DNA of 64,000 bases from Allomyces arbusculus (Eukaryota > Blastocladiomycota > Blastocladiomycetes > Blastocladiales > Blastocladiaceae): positions 1 through 64,000 of the forward strand of contig JADHYV010000030.1 in assembly GCA_027604705.1 (NCBI GenBank), in the 5' to 3' direction. Positions 19,556 to 31,310 of this stretch are shown piece by piece. Both the position numbers and the translations under genes were made by a program. Within the stretch, counting starts at the first letter, position 1, and every line of letters begins with the position of its first letter. A model generated the notes under the pieces. The model saw only the letters and a list, made by a program, of their open reading frames with translations. It was not told the origin of the DNA and did no database searches.

Positions 19556-22500
19556 TTACTCGGCCGCAACCACGACCGCTTGCAAATGCTCAATCAGCGC
19601 ATCCTTGTGCACGCGCACCTCGTCCACGGGACTCGTCCAATCAATCTCGGCCAGCAGCTGGTCAACGGCAGCGGTTTCCTCCTCGGACAACGGATCGCCA
19701 ATCTCTTCGCGCACTTGCACGTACATAGGCACAGCGTTGACAAGCGTCTCGGCTGCAGCCTTACGTACGCGTGGGTACGTGTGGCATGTTTGCAGGATCA
19801 GGTGCCGCATGGCCTTTACGTGCGTCGCGGGGATGCCAGCAAGCGAGCCGTAGCTAGTGAAGAAGCGTAGGTCAGGTCAAGTGAACCGACACGCCAGTTT
19901 TTCGGCAATCCAATCAGCCACGTACATCTTCAATGCGGCCAAAATCTTGGGCACGTCCTTGATCCGCGCGACCTCTGTCTTGACGTCCTTGAACACCTGC
20001 TCGTGAAACTCGTCGTTGGCAAACATCAAGCACTGGTTCGTGTACAAGATATCGAGCGCCTCCAAGGCGGGCATGATCACGCGGTTCTGCTTGGCATACT
20101 CGGAAAGCACGCCCTGCAACTCAGCCGTGACCACATCCACGCGCGTTGCCGCATCCATGAGCTCGTCTTCGTCCTCGAGCCAGTCCATGATGGCTTTACT
20201 CGACGTGAGCACGAGCGACTCGGTCTTGCCCCCCATGCACAGCACGAACCCGAGCAGCACGGCGCGCCGGTACGCGTCGTAGGCCATGAGCGGGCTGAGG
20301 ATCTCGAACGCGAGCGTCGGCAAGTTCCACATGATCTCGGCACCGCCGGCTTCCGTGACGCGCGACTGCAGGACGTCGAAGTGCGGCACGGCCTCGACGG
20401 CCGACTCTGAGCGCGCAACAATCGCGAGGAGTTGTGTGAGCGACGTGCCGGCGACTTCGCGCACGCGGTCGATGCGCGACATGCCCTGGTGCACGCACCC
20501 AGTGACCATGGCTGCGAGCGCCGCCGGGTCGATCGCCGACAAGGCCGCATCGGCCGTCTTGACGAGCGCCTGCATCGCGGCAATGCGCACCCACGATCCA
20601 ACGTCGCCGCGAATCGTGGTCGTGTAGTCGTCGAGCGCAGCGAGCATGCACGCGACCGACTCGGTCAGGACCGCAACCCCACTTTCCGACTCGCCGAGCG
20701 CCGCTCCGTGCCGTTCCAGCACCTGGCCAAGCGCCTGCAGCGCGTTTCGCTTGGTCTCGGCGTCGATACTCGGCTTGGTCGGTTGCTCAGTTGCGGCAAT
20801 CAATGAGCGCACCGTGAACGCGACCAGCTCCTCGTCGCCCTTCGGCAACGGCGCCGCGCCCAAGGCAAGCGCAAACCCGCGCCGCGCAAATGCCTCGCCC
20901 GTCGGTCTGACCATCTTGGCCCAATGGTTCAAACACACAGCGAGCCGGTCGCGGTCAAAGTGCCGCAAAATCGCGGCGGTCGCGCGAGCCGTCTCAGCCT
21001 GCAGCGGCTCCTCCTTGCGCTTGAGCGACGACTCGAGAATTGTGAGCAATGCTGATGCCGTGGGCTCATCGAGTTCCGTTACTTGGCCAAGGGCCTCGAC
21101 AAGCCGCGCGACACCGGCGCGCGTTGTCTCGGACCCGAACGTGGTCATCCACACGGGCGGGATCGCCTGGATCCCGGTCACGATCGTGGCGACGTGGTCC
21201 GGGGCGACTTGGTCCCGCGCGGCCTGCATGATTTCGGCGAGTGCGATCATGGTGCCGTGGCGCACGTTCAGGTCCTTGTCGCTGATTTTCGAGACCTGCT
21301 CGACGGCGGGCGGGCGTCAGTGATTCCGGATCGCAATAGCGGCGCGCATGGCTCAATCAATAACAACGCACCAGCTCGTCAAAAATCCTCGGAAACTCGC
21401 TCGGCTGCAACTCAATCAACACGCCCATCGCCTGCGCCGCGACATTCCGCACATCAATATCCCAGTGCGTGACCGAATTCTTGAGCAGGTATTGCACGCA
21501 GTACGGGTGGTACTCTTCAAACGCGGCGACCTGTTTCGCGGCCACCAGGAACGAGTTGGTGCGGTTGCCGACGGCAAAGAAGTCGGCCGCGGTCACGATG
21601 TCGATTCCGTGCGGGAAAATCCCTTGCCGGCCGACATTTTCCTGGAACGCGGCCGACGCGGCACGGCGCACGTTCACTTCGCGGTCGTAGAGCGAGACGC
21701 ACACGAGCGAGGGGGCCAACGAGTGCACATGCGGTTTCATGATGTGCGGAGCATAGGCACGCGCAAACGACCAGCATACGTAGCAGGCCGCGTCGCGCAC
21801 GTGTGAGCCGATCGAGAAGTTGCCGCGGCGGATGTCGAATGAGAGAGCCTACGACAGGTAGAGCGTCGTGAGTTTTTGTGGAGCAAATGGCCACTGAATC
21901 GCTCATCAGCACACGTACCAACTCCATCCACGAAATGGCTTGCGGCAGCTGTTCGGGCAAGAGCAGGCCGCGGCGTGCGAGCTCGGCAAGGGCCAGGCAG
22001 GCGCCGTGCCACGTCACGTCGGCGACGCCGGCCAAATCAAACTGGCCGTTCTCGATCACGACGTTCTCGTTGAACAAGTCGAGAATCGAGATGCACACTT
22101 CCTCGGCGAGTTCTTTGGGCAGTCGGTACGTGATGCGCCCGACGCCCTTGGCCGCCGACCAGCGCACAATCGTGTCCTACACGTAGCGCGGGAGTTGGTC
22201 AGTCGCATCGGCGATTGCAATCGAACTCAATCGCAGTTCGATCATACCCTGTCGCGCAACCCGTTGAGCAACACGTGCAAAATCTGCTCAATCTCCTCGG
22301 GCACGTCGTCATCGTCCTCCTCGTCTTCCTCACTCTCCTCGACGCCCGAATCGACCTCCATCTCGTTCGCGCCCTGCACGTTCTTCTGCAGAGACCGCAT
22401 CCCGCGGCTGTACCGCCACTTCGGGATCTTTTGCTTGAGCAAGACCATGCCAATTCGCTGCGTGACTTTCATAATTAGCTTGCGCAGCAGCGAGTTGCTC

Positions 22501-23666
22501 TTGACGTTCGGCATGTCGGCAAACCGCAGCAGTGCGATAAATGAGTCAATGTGCGGCAGGATCAGGTTGCGGTCGGTGTGCCCGAGCACATAGGAGAGCG
22601 CCTGCATGATGCCCGTGATCTTGAACAGGTCCGACTGTTCGCCCGAGAGCTGCTCGTCGACCCACGCAGCAAACAGCGGCATTTGCGTCGGGGCCACGTC
22701 GACTCTGGAGAGGGTGGAGAGTACGCAGGTCAGGCCGACGAACGCGTTTGCTCACGTATTGACACCCAAAATCGATCGTACCGCGAAATCAAACGGCCAA
22801 CGAGCACCGCGGCCGCGTCACGCTCCTTACCCGAATAGTTGAGGAAGCTCTTGGCCGCATCGAGCACGCGCGTCACGACGTCCTAGATTCGAGTCGATCC
22901 AACGCGTTAGAAACAGACATGAAAGAGACAGTCAAGAAAGCCTTCATTGGAGCCAAAGATACGCACTTGTTCAAAATCACCCTTGTCGAGCCGCGTGATC
23001 GGGAACGGAATCATGACAACAAACGAGAGCCACAGCAACAGCACGTAGCGTGTGCTCCACGCCATCATGCCTTTCCTGTTCACGCTGTTGAGCAGACGCA
23101 GCACGCCCTCAAGATCCGACACCTCGTGCGAGAAAAACTTGACTATCACCGCATGTGCATAACAGTGAGCTTGGCACAGCCGCGACGGATTGACCCAGGG
23201 ACACGCACTGATTTTTTTGGGCCCGCGCACGTTGGCCACAGCGCGCAAAAACGAAAACAGCGCGTCGTCGAGCCGGCTCGGGTCCGAGAAGTAGTACTTG
23301 CGAATATGCGCAATAACGGGCTTGATCATGTCCTCCAAGTGGCCGTCGAGTAGCTGCGGCATCATTTGGTACCGGGACAACTACATCAACGCGATGCGAT
23401 AAGCCACCACCGCTTCGTCACATCAGCGCATGCAAATCACCGGCGCGCACCGTCTTGTTCAGCGGCGTGACGATCACCCAGGTCTTCATGAAATTGTCGT
23501 CGTCGCCCTCAAACTCGAGCGACGTGGCCAGGAGCTGCTTGATCGCGGCGTGCACCTCGTCGGCCTCCTTGAAGAACGTGTCGACGGGCTTAAGATCGTT
23601 TTCGAAATCCTCCATGGCCTCCTCCATGGCCTCCCTTGTCGCTTCCATTGATTCGTCGTTGGCCAT
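19556..23666 (-). CDS. TBCD: Tubulin-folding cofactor D
   Basis: Nine exons, transcript order: 23666-23451, 23380-23209, 23142-22967, 22882-22782, 22704-22248, 22176-21919, 21848-21372, 21295-19893 and 19853-19556; 1185 residues, close to the family's ~1190. Cofactor D (Cin1/Alp1) captures beta-tubulin and, with cofactors C and E, completes alpha/beta-tubulin heterodimer assembly; it is a HEAT/ARM-repeat protein. Landmarks: [106 protein letters not shown] and [14 protein letters not shown]. An acidic patch ([14 protein letters not shown]) precedes the RWSAAKG block. Exons were chosen by donor/acceptor consensus and unbroken phase. The last donor, GTGTCG, is the least typical. Confidence 0.93.
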
Positions 23667-24611
23667 GTTGGGTGTGCACGTGCGAGCGGGTGCTGGCGGG
23701 TGTTGACGAGCGTCTGTCGTTGGTGACGCGTCTTGATGTGCTGCAGCAGTTGGGGGCAGTGCAGAGAGTGTCGGTCGGCCGTGAAATGTATTTAACTCTC
23801 CAACATTCGCGCGGAGCCACGGCGACAGTCGTCTCGTTGTGGCGAAGCGCCACCTGCAGCTTCAGCTCAACACGTGACCGCGACGCTCCATGGTTCGGAC
23901 TTCAGTGTTGTTGCGGCCCAGCGTGCAAACCGACGACCAGGCGTCCTTGAGACGTCGATGCTGTGCGCTGGAAACCAAGGAGCGATCAAGTGCATTGGTT
24001 GCCGGCTCTGAGGAAAAGGTAGTGCAGATGCCACCATGCCGCGCAGTTCATCGCCACCTCTCGCGGTGGCAAAACTAAAAAGCTCCCAGTAAAAAAGTGA
24101 GCACGTCAGACCCATCCTGGTCCGCACAGTCCACCCAAATAAAATGAGGCCTTCATCCAGAGTTGAACAGGACCGTCGACTGCTACGGCATTGCAGACGA
24201 CTTTGCCCGCCACCAGTCCTTCGATTGTGATTTGTTCGTGTATCTCAACGATCGCCAATGCTCACGAGAAAAGCGCTCAGCACGCTGCAAGAGATCAAGG
24301 AACATGATGCAATATGGCAGTGAATAAGTTCACATCATCAATTGACAGAACTGAATGCAACAAGATTGTGTGAGGCAAGGTGTGCCCAGCGAACCAATGC
24401 CTGACAGATCATTAAGGGGTCCAGAATCGAACTGAAGGCCACCACGCGAGCCAAACGACAAGTCATGCCTGCATCCAAATCGAACTGGCAACTACTTTCG
24501 CGTGAAACAAGAAGCAGGACCAGGTCTTGTTGAGGCAACCAAGGTCTTTTCGTCGGGCCGTCCACAAACCGAGAGAGAGCCATCCCTTGCACATCAACGT
24601 ATATTCAGCGC
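23667..24611. other. Intergenic, no gene seen
   Basis: About 945 bp between two minus-strand genes. It is more AT-rich than the neighbours, with a TTAAATAC element about 125 nt upstream of the TBCD start that may act as its TATA box. A GTTCGATTC-like string on the minus strand near 24420 has no matching acceptor stem and is not a tRNA. Confidence 0.45.
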
Positions 24612-26846
24612 TCAAAACAGATCGACCAAGATCGCCCCTTCCTCCTCCACCGGCTGCACGGTTACGTCCGGCACCTCGTCCATAGCCTCTTCCATCGGGC
24701 CCAACTCACCCTCCTCGATCTCGCCGTCTTCGGGCTCACCAGCGTCTGCTGGCAGCGGCAACGAGGAGACGCCGCGATCCCCTCCCTTATCCCTTCGTTC
24801 TGGTGGAAGCGTCGGATCGGCGCCCACTGCGTCCTCGCCACGACAGTCGCCGTCTTCCTGGACCATCAGCACGCCCTCGCCGTCCTTGTCCGCGCGTTCC
24901 TCGACCACCGCACCCTCCTCGACCTCCTCTACCGGACTTTGGTCCCCGTCTACACCCTCGCCGTCGACGACCGCCGGCATCTGCCCTGTCCATGTCACCC
25001 CATCGGTAAAGAACCGGTTATTCACCATGAACCGGAGACACTGCAAGATATGGGAGTGCTCGAGGTGCATCTCGCGCTCGAGCAACTTGGCCAACAGCGG
25101 TTTACGGCGCTGCCTCGTGCCCACCGCCGCACCCGCACCCCCCGCCTTCTTGGCGGCCTCCCTCGCCGCTTGCGACCCGCGCGGTGCGCACCCCGGATCG
25201 TGCCTGAACCGGCAATTGTCCCCGCTCCGACAATGCCCACGGCGCCAGTAAATACAGATGCGGTGCGACTTGTGCACAGGTGCAAACTCGGCATCCCCAC
25301 CGCCAGCCGTCGCGCCGTCATGCGTACCGAGCTCGTCGGGCGCGTCGTTGTCTCCATCGGCAGCGGGACAGTCGGCGTCGGTGCGCGGCCGTTTGGCCAG
25401 CCGCTCAGGCCGCGGTTTCGGCGGGCGCTTGCCGTTGGGCAATAGTTCGCCGCGCGCAATCTTGGCAGCGATCTCGTCCTTTTTCTTTTGGATGTTGGCG
25501 TCGGTCGGGTACCGCCTTTTACGGTCCTCAATCCACTTGGCCAGTGCCTCGGGCGTGTCGAGCTTGATCTTGCACCAGCTTGGGATTTCCTTGGCTTCCT
25601 TGCCGCTACACATGCACACCAACGACAGAGTGAGCGACCAGAAATCGAAAATGAATCGGTGCGTGCGTGATCGCTACGTACATCCCGTGCATGTCCTCCT
25701 CGTGCTGCTTGACGACGCGCCCGGACGCGGCAAATTTGCACTGCGAGCACTGCACGTGCGTACGCGTGTGCGTGCGGTACTGATCGAGCGTCGAAAACGA
25801 CTTTTCGCACGCGTCGCACTCGTACGACCTACATCCCCATTCTGTCAGCCCCATCATCCCCGCCCCCATCACCCAACCTATCATGCAACGTACGTTGCGA
25901 CCGGCATCGGCGGCGGCGGCGGCGGCGTCCCTGTGACCACCGCATTCTCCGGCACTTGCGGGCCCGGCAACGGCGCCTTATTCGCGCGCGGCGCGTGCGG
26001 CCGCGGCGGGAGTCCTGCCGCGGTCCGCGCCTTCATTTTCTTTTCGACGGTCTCGTAGGTCGACGGGTAGGCCATGGCCGAATACATGGTGCTGGTCGGC
26101 GCCATCATGGGTGTCGCGAGCGGTGGGAGGGATGGCATGGCCGGGGTGGCGGTAGGAGCGGCAGCGAATTGCTTCTGCTGTAGTTGCATTTGTAGCTGCT
26201 GGATTTGCAGTTGCTGTATCGGGAGGAGACGGAGTCAGGCACGGTTGCGCACGAGAGAGAAAGGGGGGAGGGGGGCAAGAGAGTGCACCTGCTGCAGCAT
26301 CGCGTTCGCGGCCATGAGCGATGCCATCGTCGGCTGCTGGCCCGCGCCCGCGCCAGGGAGCATGCCCATGCCGGGAATCGCGGACATGCCGGGCATCGCG
26401 GCGGCGGGGTTCGCGTAATTCGGCGCGTACGCGCTATACACGCTCGCGGCGGGGGCCGGCGCTGGTGCAGCGGGGGCCGAGTTGGACGCGAAGTTGAGCG
26501 GCGGTGCGAAATCAGTCGATGACCACGCGGACCCCGTCGACGACGATGCTGGGGCCGAGTACTGTGGCGCCTGCTGTTGTTGCTGCGCTGCAGCGGACGG
26601 GTATTGGGTCGTGCCATACGACGTGGATCCAGGTAACGGGGCGACTTGGTTGGAAGCGGGCGAGGCGGTCCGTGCGTTGCTGTAGTGGAGCGGCGTGATG
26701 AATTTGGCCGCGGTCGAATTGTTGATATTCGTGCTGGGTGTGGGTGCCGGCGCGCTCGAGCCGAACGTCAACGGCTTGGTGAATCCGGTCGAGGAAGAAG
26801 TTGCTGCAGAGGCAGCGTGCGGCCGGCCGCGGAGTCTCGGGTCCAT
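24612..26846 (-). CDS. NUFIP1: NUFIP1-type snoRNP assembly protein with C2H2 and CCCH fingers
   Basis: Four exons, transcript order 26846-26289, 26213-25894, 25828-25682 and 25605-24612; 672 residues. NUFIP1 (yeast Rsa1) bridges snoRNP proteins with the R2TP/Hsp90 machinery for box C/D snoRNP assembly. The first ~290 residues are Pro/Ala/Gln-rich, with Q5-6 runs and QLQIQQLQMQLQQKQ. A C2H2 finger follows (YECDACEKSFSTLDQYRTHT), then a second CxxC...H...H unit (CSQCKFAASG). The NUFIP1 core is IPSWCKIKLDTPEALAKWIE with RKRRYPTDANIQKKKDE, and then a CCCH finger (ICIYWRRGHCRSGDNCRFRH). The C-terminus is acidic. Donors are GTGCA, GTACG and GTACG. Confidence 0.87.
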
Positions 26847-27178
26847 GGTGGTGCGACTTGTGGGTGCTTGAGCGCACGTGAAGGATGAAGGTATCGCTCG
26901 GAGCTGCTTGTGCGATGGCCGGTGGAGTGCGGAGGCCAAAGTTCCAAACGCGTCTGGTTGGTCGTGCTGACGAAATCATGTGACGACGCCTGAGCCGTTG
27001 CCTGGTGCAAACGCGTCTCTCACGCTGCCTTTCTCCACCCGTCACTGCTCATCTCGCCAGGCTCGGTCGACGCGAGAATGAGAGTTGTAATGGTGCCAAG
27101 TTGTTTGCGTGGCTCACCTGCGCCTGTTCGCAAATCGTCCCATCAGACACCACACCATCTGTATTCATGTCGTCCACG

Positions 27179-28254
27179 TCAGGTCGCCGCGAGGTGCGGT
27201 CCTGCTGGCGCGCCGTCCCCCAAATCCACGCCCGGCCCAAGCTCTTTTTCGAGCCGCTCAAACTCGCGCACCGCCGCAAGCAGCCGTTGCTTGTGATTGG
27301 CCACGGCCACGAGCGCTTCCACCACTAATCAAGTGAACCGCACGTCGGCATATCCTGTCGCAACTCATGTCAATCACATAAAAGCACAACGCACCCGTGC
27401 CAGCACGCTCCTGCGCCGACCGCAACGCCGGCGGCGTCAACAGCCCAAACCACTTGAGCGGGTCCGTCCCTGCTGCCGCTGCTACGGCAACCGTCGAAGA
27501 GGATCCCGGCAGAGTCGCGACCGACGTGGTCGTCGATGTGGACGACCGAGACGGCGACATGGGCCGCAATTCCGTCTCGGACGAGGTCGATGACGAGGTG
27601 GGCAGCGGTGTGTGGTAATCAGACATCGTGCGTGACGTCGTTGGGGAGGCCGGGGACGACGGGCGCGCAATGGACCGACGACGGGTGCGTATGTCGAGCG
27701 GTGCCTCTGCGGCCGTGCCGGGTGGGTCGTGATCAGGGGTAGGTGCGGAGATAGTGGCCGCTTCACTGGTAGCCAAAGAGGCCGTGGTGAGATGGGCGGA
27801 ACGCGCCAGTCGGTGCGAATGCGGCGGTCCTACGCACACGGTCGTTGTCGCGGCCATGCGGTAGTCGAAGCTGACCGCACCCAACCGCGCGCCGAGCGTT
27901 CGCCGCGCTGTCGACAGGTCAAAATTCGTCTAAGCAGCCCATACTGTCAGGATCACTGGGAATTCTGATGCAGAAACATCGTCAAGGCCCTACCGCGTTC
28001 AGCGCACGCTCGACCGCGACCATGCCCTCCAGGTACCGCTGGTACTCTTGTAATGCCGCGAGTAGCGGGGCGTCACGCGGATCACCGGCGTTAAGGCGTT
28101 CTTGGACGGCCATTGCCATAGAGTCGACGCGTGTGGGCGACGTAGCTCGCGCAGGGGAAGTAGGTCGTGGCGAGCGGGTGGATGACGGGCGCGGAGACGA
28201 GTTTCGTGTTGAGAGTGAAATTGGGGATGAGGGCTGCAATTCAACGTCGGTCAT
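27179..28254 (-). CDS. VMA22: V-ATPase assembly factor Vma22 / CCDC115
   Basis: Three exons, transcript order 28254-27994, 27929-27395 and 27324-27179; 313 residues. Vma22 works in the ER with Vma12 and Vma21 to assemble the membrane sector of the vacuolar H+-ATPase. Seen: an N-terminal helix containing LLAALQEYQRYLEGMVAVE, a second helix after the first intron with STARRTLGARLGAVSFDYRM (comparable to the family's segment after its first helix), a long Ser/Thr/Pro linker, the diagnostic TDPLKWFGLLTPPALRSAQ, and a C-terminal helix VVEALVAVANHKQRLLAAVR followed by EFERLEKEL. The family hallmark is the paired helices plus DPLRWFG-x-LxPP-xLR-x-AQ. Animal and yeast homologues are ~180 residues; the extra length here is the low-complexity linker. 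Confidence 0.85.
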
Positions 28255-29160
28255 GGCCGGTGTTTGCAGGTTGTCGTGGTTCGGGCTCGCGCTGAAGTGG
28301 GCGGTTGGGTGCCAGGTCGGTGCCGCCGATGCTTGCGGCCAGAGGCGGATCAAGTGCGCCAAGTTGGTGGAGGATCAGCACGCGGCAGGGACCCGCACGA
28401 CGCAGTCGACGGCGCGGTTGTCGTCGCGTCGTTGCCAAGACTCAAGCTTGGCTGAGCGCGAGTCGCGCTTTGCTGACGAAATTATGGAAACAAAATGACG
28501 CTTTCTTTACGCTATTTCGACCATTGTTCCATCCGTTTTGGCGCCACCACGATTCCAGCACCGCAGCACGATCAAGCACGGCTCAACTTGCTGCAATCTC
28601 ATCAAGGACTGTGCACGACACAGAATAGCACAATGCGACGCTCAACGCGAAGTTTGGACGACCTTGCACCGTGAAGAACCGCCGCTGCTGGCGGATGCAG
28701 CAGTGGCTCGGACCCGGCAAGCTGGTCCCAGGTCCGATCAGCAATCGCAACCTGGCAAGGATCAGGACTGTGGGAGATATGCGTGTGCAAATCCTGGGTC
28801 ACAGTGAGCAGAACGGGGCCGGGGTCCTTGCCTCCGCAAACCGCAGTGACCAGCGTAAAGTTCCCGACGCCGAACTGTTCCGTGTCCCCCACCCGTCGTG
28901 TTCCGACGCCGGCGTTGGGCCGGACCGCAGGGCCCATCAGCGTCACCACCCGCCCTGCGCGCCTGAGCGCCCAGCTCTGCCTTGCCCGTACGATCACCAC
29001 CGACGCGAACGGAACTCGCACCTCGCCCGTGTCACGATACCGCTGCGCACCTCGTCGCTTTGCTTTGCCTCGCCCAACGCGCGCGTACATAACCCGCGCA
29101 CCTCCCTCTCCATTGCAGCCCACCATCCATCCTCCCTCTCCACCCACCAACACCACCAAG
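28255..29160. other. Divergent intergenic region
   Basis: About 900 bp between VMA22 (-) and the unknown gene at 29161 (+). No motif-bearing frame, tRNA or repeat was seen. Confidence 0.4.
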
Positions 29161-29832
29161 ATGTCCAACAGCACTTCGACCACGCGCGCCGCCGCCAAGT
29201 CCACCACTCACCGCTACCCCACCGCCGCCGACCTGCCGCCCCTCCCCGCATCCGCCGTGCACGATGACCTCGACACGCCGGCTCTCTTTGTCGGGCAGCT
29301 CGCAAAGGACTGGGACGTGCTCGTGCACGACCATGACCGTGCGTCGTTCCCCGCCGCGTCGCTCGCGCACCCGGACACGCAGCAACCCGCCCGCCGACCC
29401 TCGCTCGCGTCGCTGAATGTCGATTCGGCACGACTCGCACCAAGCACCGTCCCGCCCAAGTCACCCGCGTCGACGAGCCCGCTCGCAAGCCCGGCACTGC
29501 GGCCGACACTGGCGACAATGCCGCACGGGCCCACGTCGACGCCCGTCGGCGCGTTGCGCGAAGTGGCGCGCGCGAGTGCGCATGTACCTGCCCCAACGAC
29601 CCCGGCGGTTGCGGGGCCTGTCGTGTGTGCCGATTGCGGCGCCTCTGCCGTGACCAAGACCGAGCTCGTTGTCCCGCCGCCGGCACCCGCACCGGCACCT
29701 GTCTCGCCGCCACTGATCGCGACGGCGGCCGCGGCGGTCGTCGACAAGTGCGTCGCGTGCATCGAGGCTGTCGCGCACGGTGTGCAGCGTGAGGCGGCGA
29801 GTAAGCGACCAATGGTCGCGTTCCGCCATTGA
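29161..29832 (+). CDS. Unidentified Ala/Pro/Ser-rich protein with two CxxC pairs
   Basis: An intronless frame of 223 residues; the ATG follows a CACCAAG context. Residues ~25-55 look ordered (ADLPPLPASAVHDDLDTPAL then FVGQLAKDWDVLVHDHDR). The middle is a Pro/Ser/Ala linker. Near the C-terminus two CxxC pairs (VCADCGASAV and KCVACIEAVAHGV), about 45 residues apart, could bind zinc together. No family is recognised and no signal peptide is seen. It is probably real because codon use matches neighbours and the opposite frames are less plausible. Confidence 0.5.
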   Translation: MSNSTSTTRAAAKSTTHRYPTAADLPPLPASAVHDDLDTPALFVGQLAKDWDVLVHDHDRASFPAASLAHPDTQQPARRPSLASLNVDSARLAPSTVPPKSPASTSPLASPALRPTLATMPHGPTSTPVGALREVARASAHVPAPTTPAVAGPVVCADCGASAVTKTELVVPPPAPAPAPVSPPLIATAAAAVVDKCVACIEAVAHGVQREAASKRPMVAFRH

Positions 29833-31310
29833 TGTTCGAGCTGTTGATACCAAGGAATTTGTTGGTTTGGTTTGGAATCTGGGCGTGTGCGGCCTAAGAG
29901 GAAATAGACCACTGGTTTGCATTTTCTCGTCCCGCTTGGGTTTCTTCCGTGTCAACACCCAGCAATCACGTCCACTGAGAGCGCCGATCAACCACCACCG
30001 ACTCCCTACCGCCGCTGCAGAAGATCACTTGCGCACGCAGTCGAGTGCTACCACGACGCGCAACGGGCACATCCATGCATCAGCCCACGGCAGGCCCGAT
30101 TCGACGCGGTTCAGTAATGGCATGCCGCCCGCCGCCCATGATCATTATTCTGCCGTTCCCACACTCCAAGTCCATTCAGCCAATCCGCGACAAGACACGA
30201 CCGGCCACCAATATCATCAGGCCATGTCGATCATTTGGCCGATCCGACCTGGCCTTGTGCTATTCAAGCTCATCGGAGTTCATATCCACAGATATCAAGT
30301 CAAGTAGAGAAGCCATGACGTTGGTTTGGTCGTCGGTGGCAGAGGGGGTGCAGCATCGATTCACACTTTTTGCGGTTCATTTTGCTGCTCCCGGTCAGCG
30401 AATGAGCAGCTCTAACAGGAGCGCGTGTATCACCGAATTCGAATCACTTATCGGGCGCAAGGTTTGGTGCGTTCACTGCTCGCATGACGTCGGCTCACCA
30501 CGAACTCGGTGCCGCGTCGGCTGCCAACGGCGTTGACTGTGAGAAACGCCGGTGCGCAATATAGAATCTGTTTACTTGGCGGACAGTGGTTTCGCAAGCG
30601 CTCGTGCGTGTTGCGTGTGAGGGCAGAGGTGGAGGGTCGCGTCGGGGCGCGGATTTGGAAGCACTCGCGCGGCCCCATCTTGCGTCGCAACCACGGAAAC
30701 AGCCTCTTTTTTTAAGTAGGACCAGAGCCAAAATATATATTGCGATATATGACGCATGAGCCAAACTTGTCGCTCGTGGGTGCGCGCACTGGACGGTTTG
30801 CGTGCACGAGCACCAACTATCCTCACCGTGTCTGATTCTCGCTCCGGCCGACCCAGTTCCGTAAATATCTTTCTTTGACCCTTTGGCAACCTTCTCCACT
30901 CGACAGAACCGAAGATCGCGCGCTCGCTCGCAACTAGGAGACCCTGGCCATCCATCGCGACGCGACCCGCACCCCTCACCCGCACCAAAGCCAACCCAAC
31001 GCGCGCGCGCGCTCAAATCGAATACATATCCATGGAATGTGTTATTCAATGCAATCCCGAGATAGCGGAGAAAAGAGAGGGAGAGAAAGCGGTGCCAATG
31101 AGATGAAACCAACAAAAGAGGATGGTCGATGCAGAACCGCCTTCCAGCCCGCACATGCGCGCGCATGCGGAGAGGGTCGGCGGAGACAAGGTGCAATGGT
31201 GAACGTTTTCGCAAAAACGAAAGAAAAAATAAATCAAACGCCGAGTCAGCACGGCATCAAAGTGAGGGGATGGGGGATCCTCGCGCGCGCGCTAGTCCTT
31301 GCGCCCGTTT
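29833..31310. other. Long convergent intergenic stretch
   Basis: About 1.5 kb between the stop of the unknown gene (+) and the stop of the surface protein (-). It includes AT-rich patches (for example AAAATATATATTGCGATATAT near 30730) and alternating CG near 31005-31015. No gene, tRNA or repeat family could be supported. Confidence 0.45.

Noticed and set aside
24360-24460. GTTCGATTC-like T-loop on the minus strand
   Set aside because: A five-base T stem can be drawn, but no acceptor stem partner or anticodon arm lies at the right distance upstream, so it is not a tRNA.
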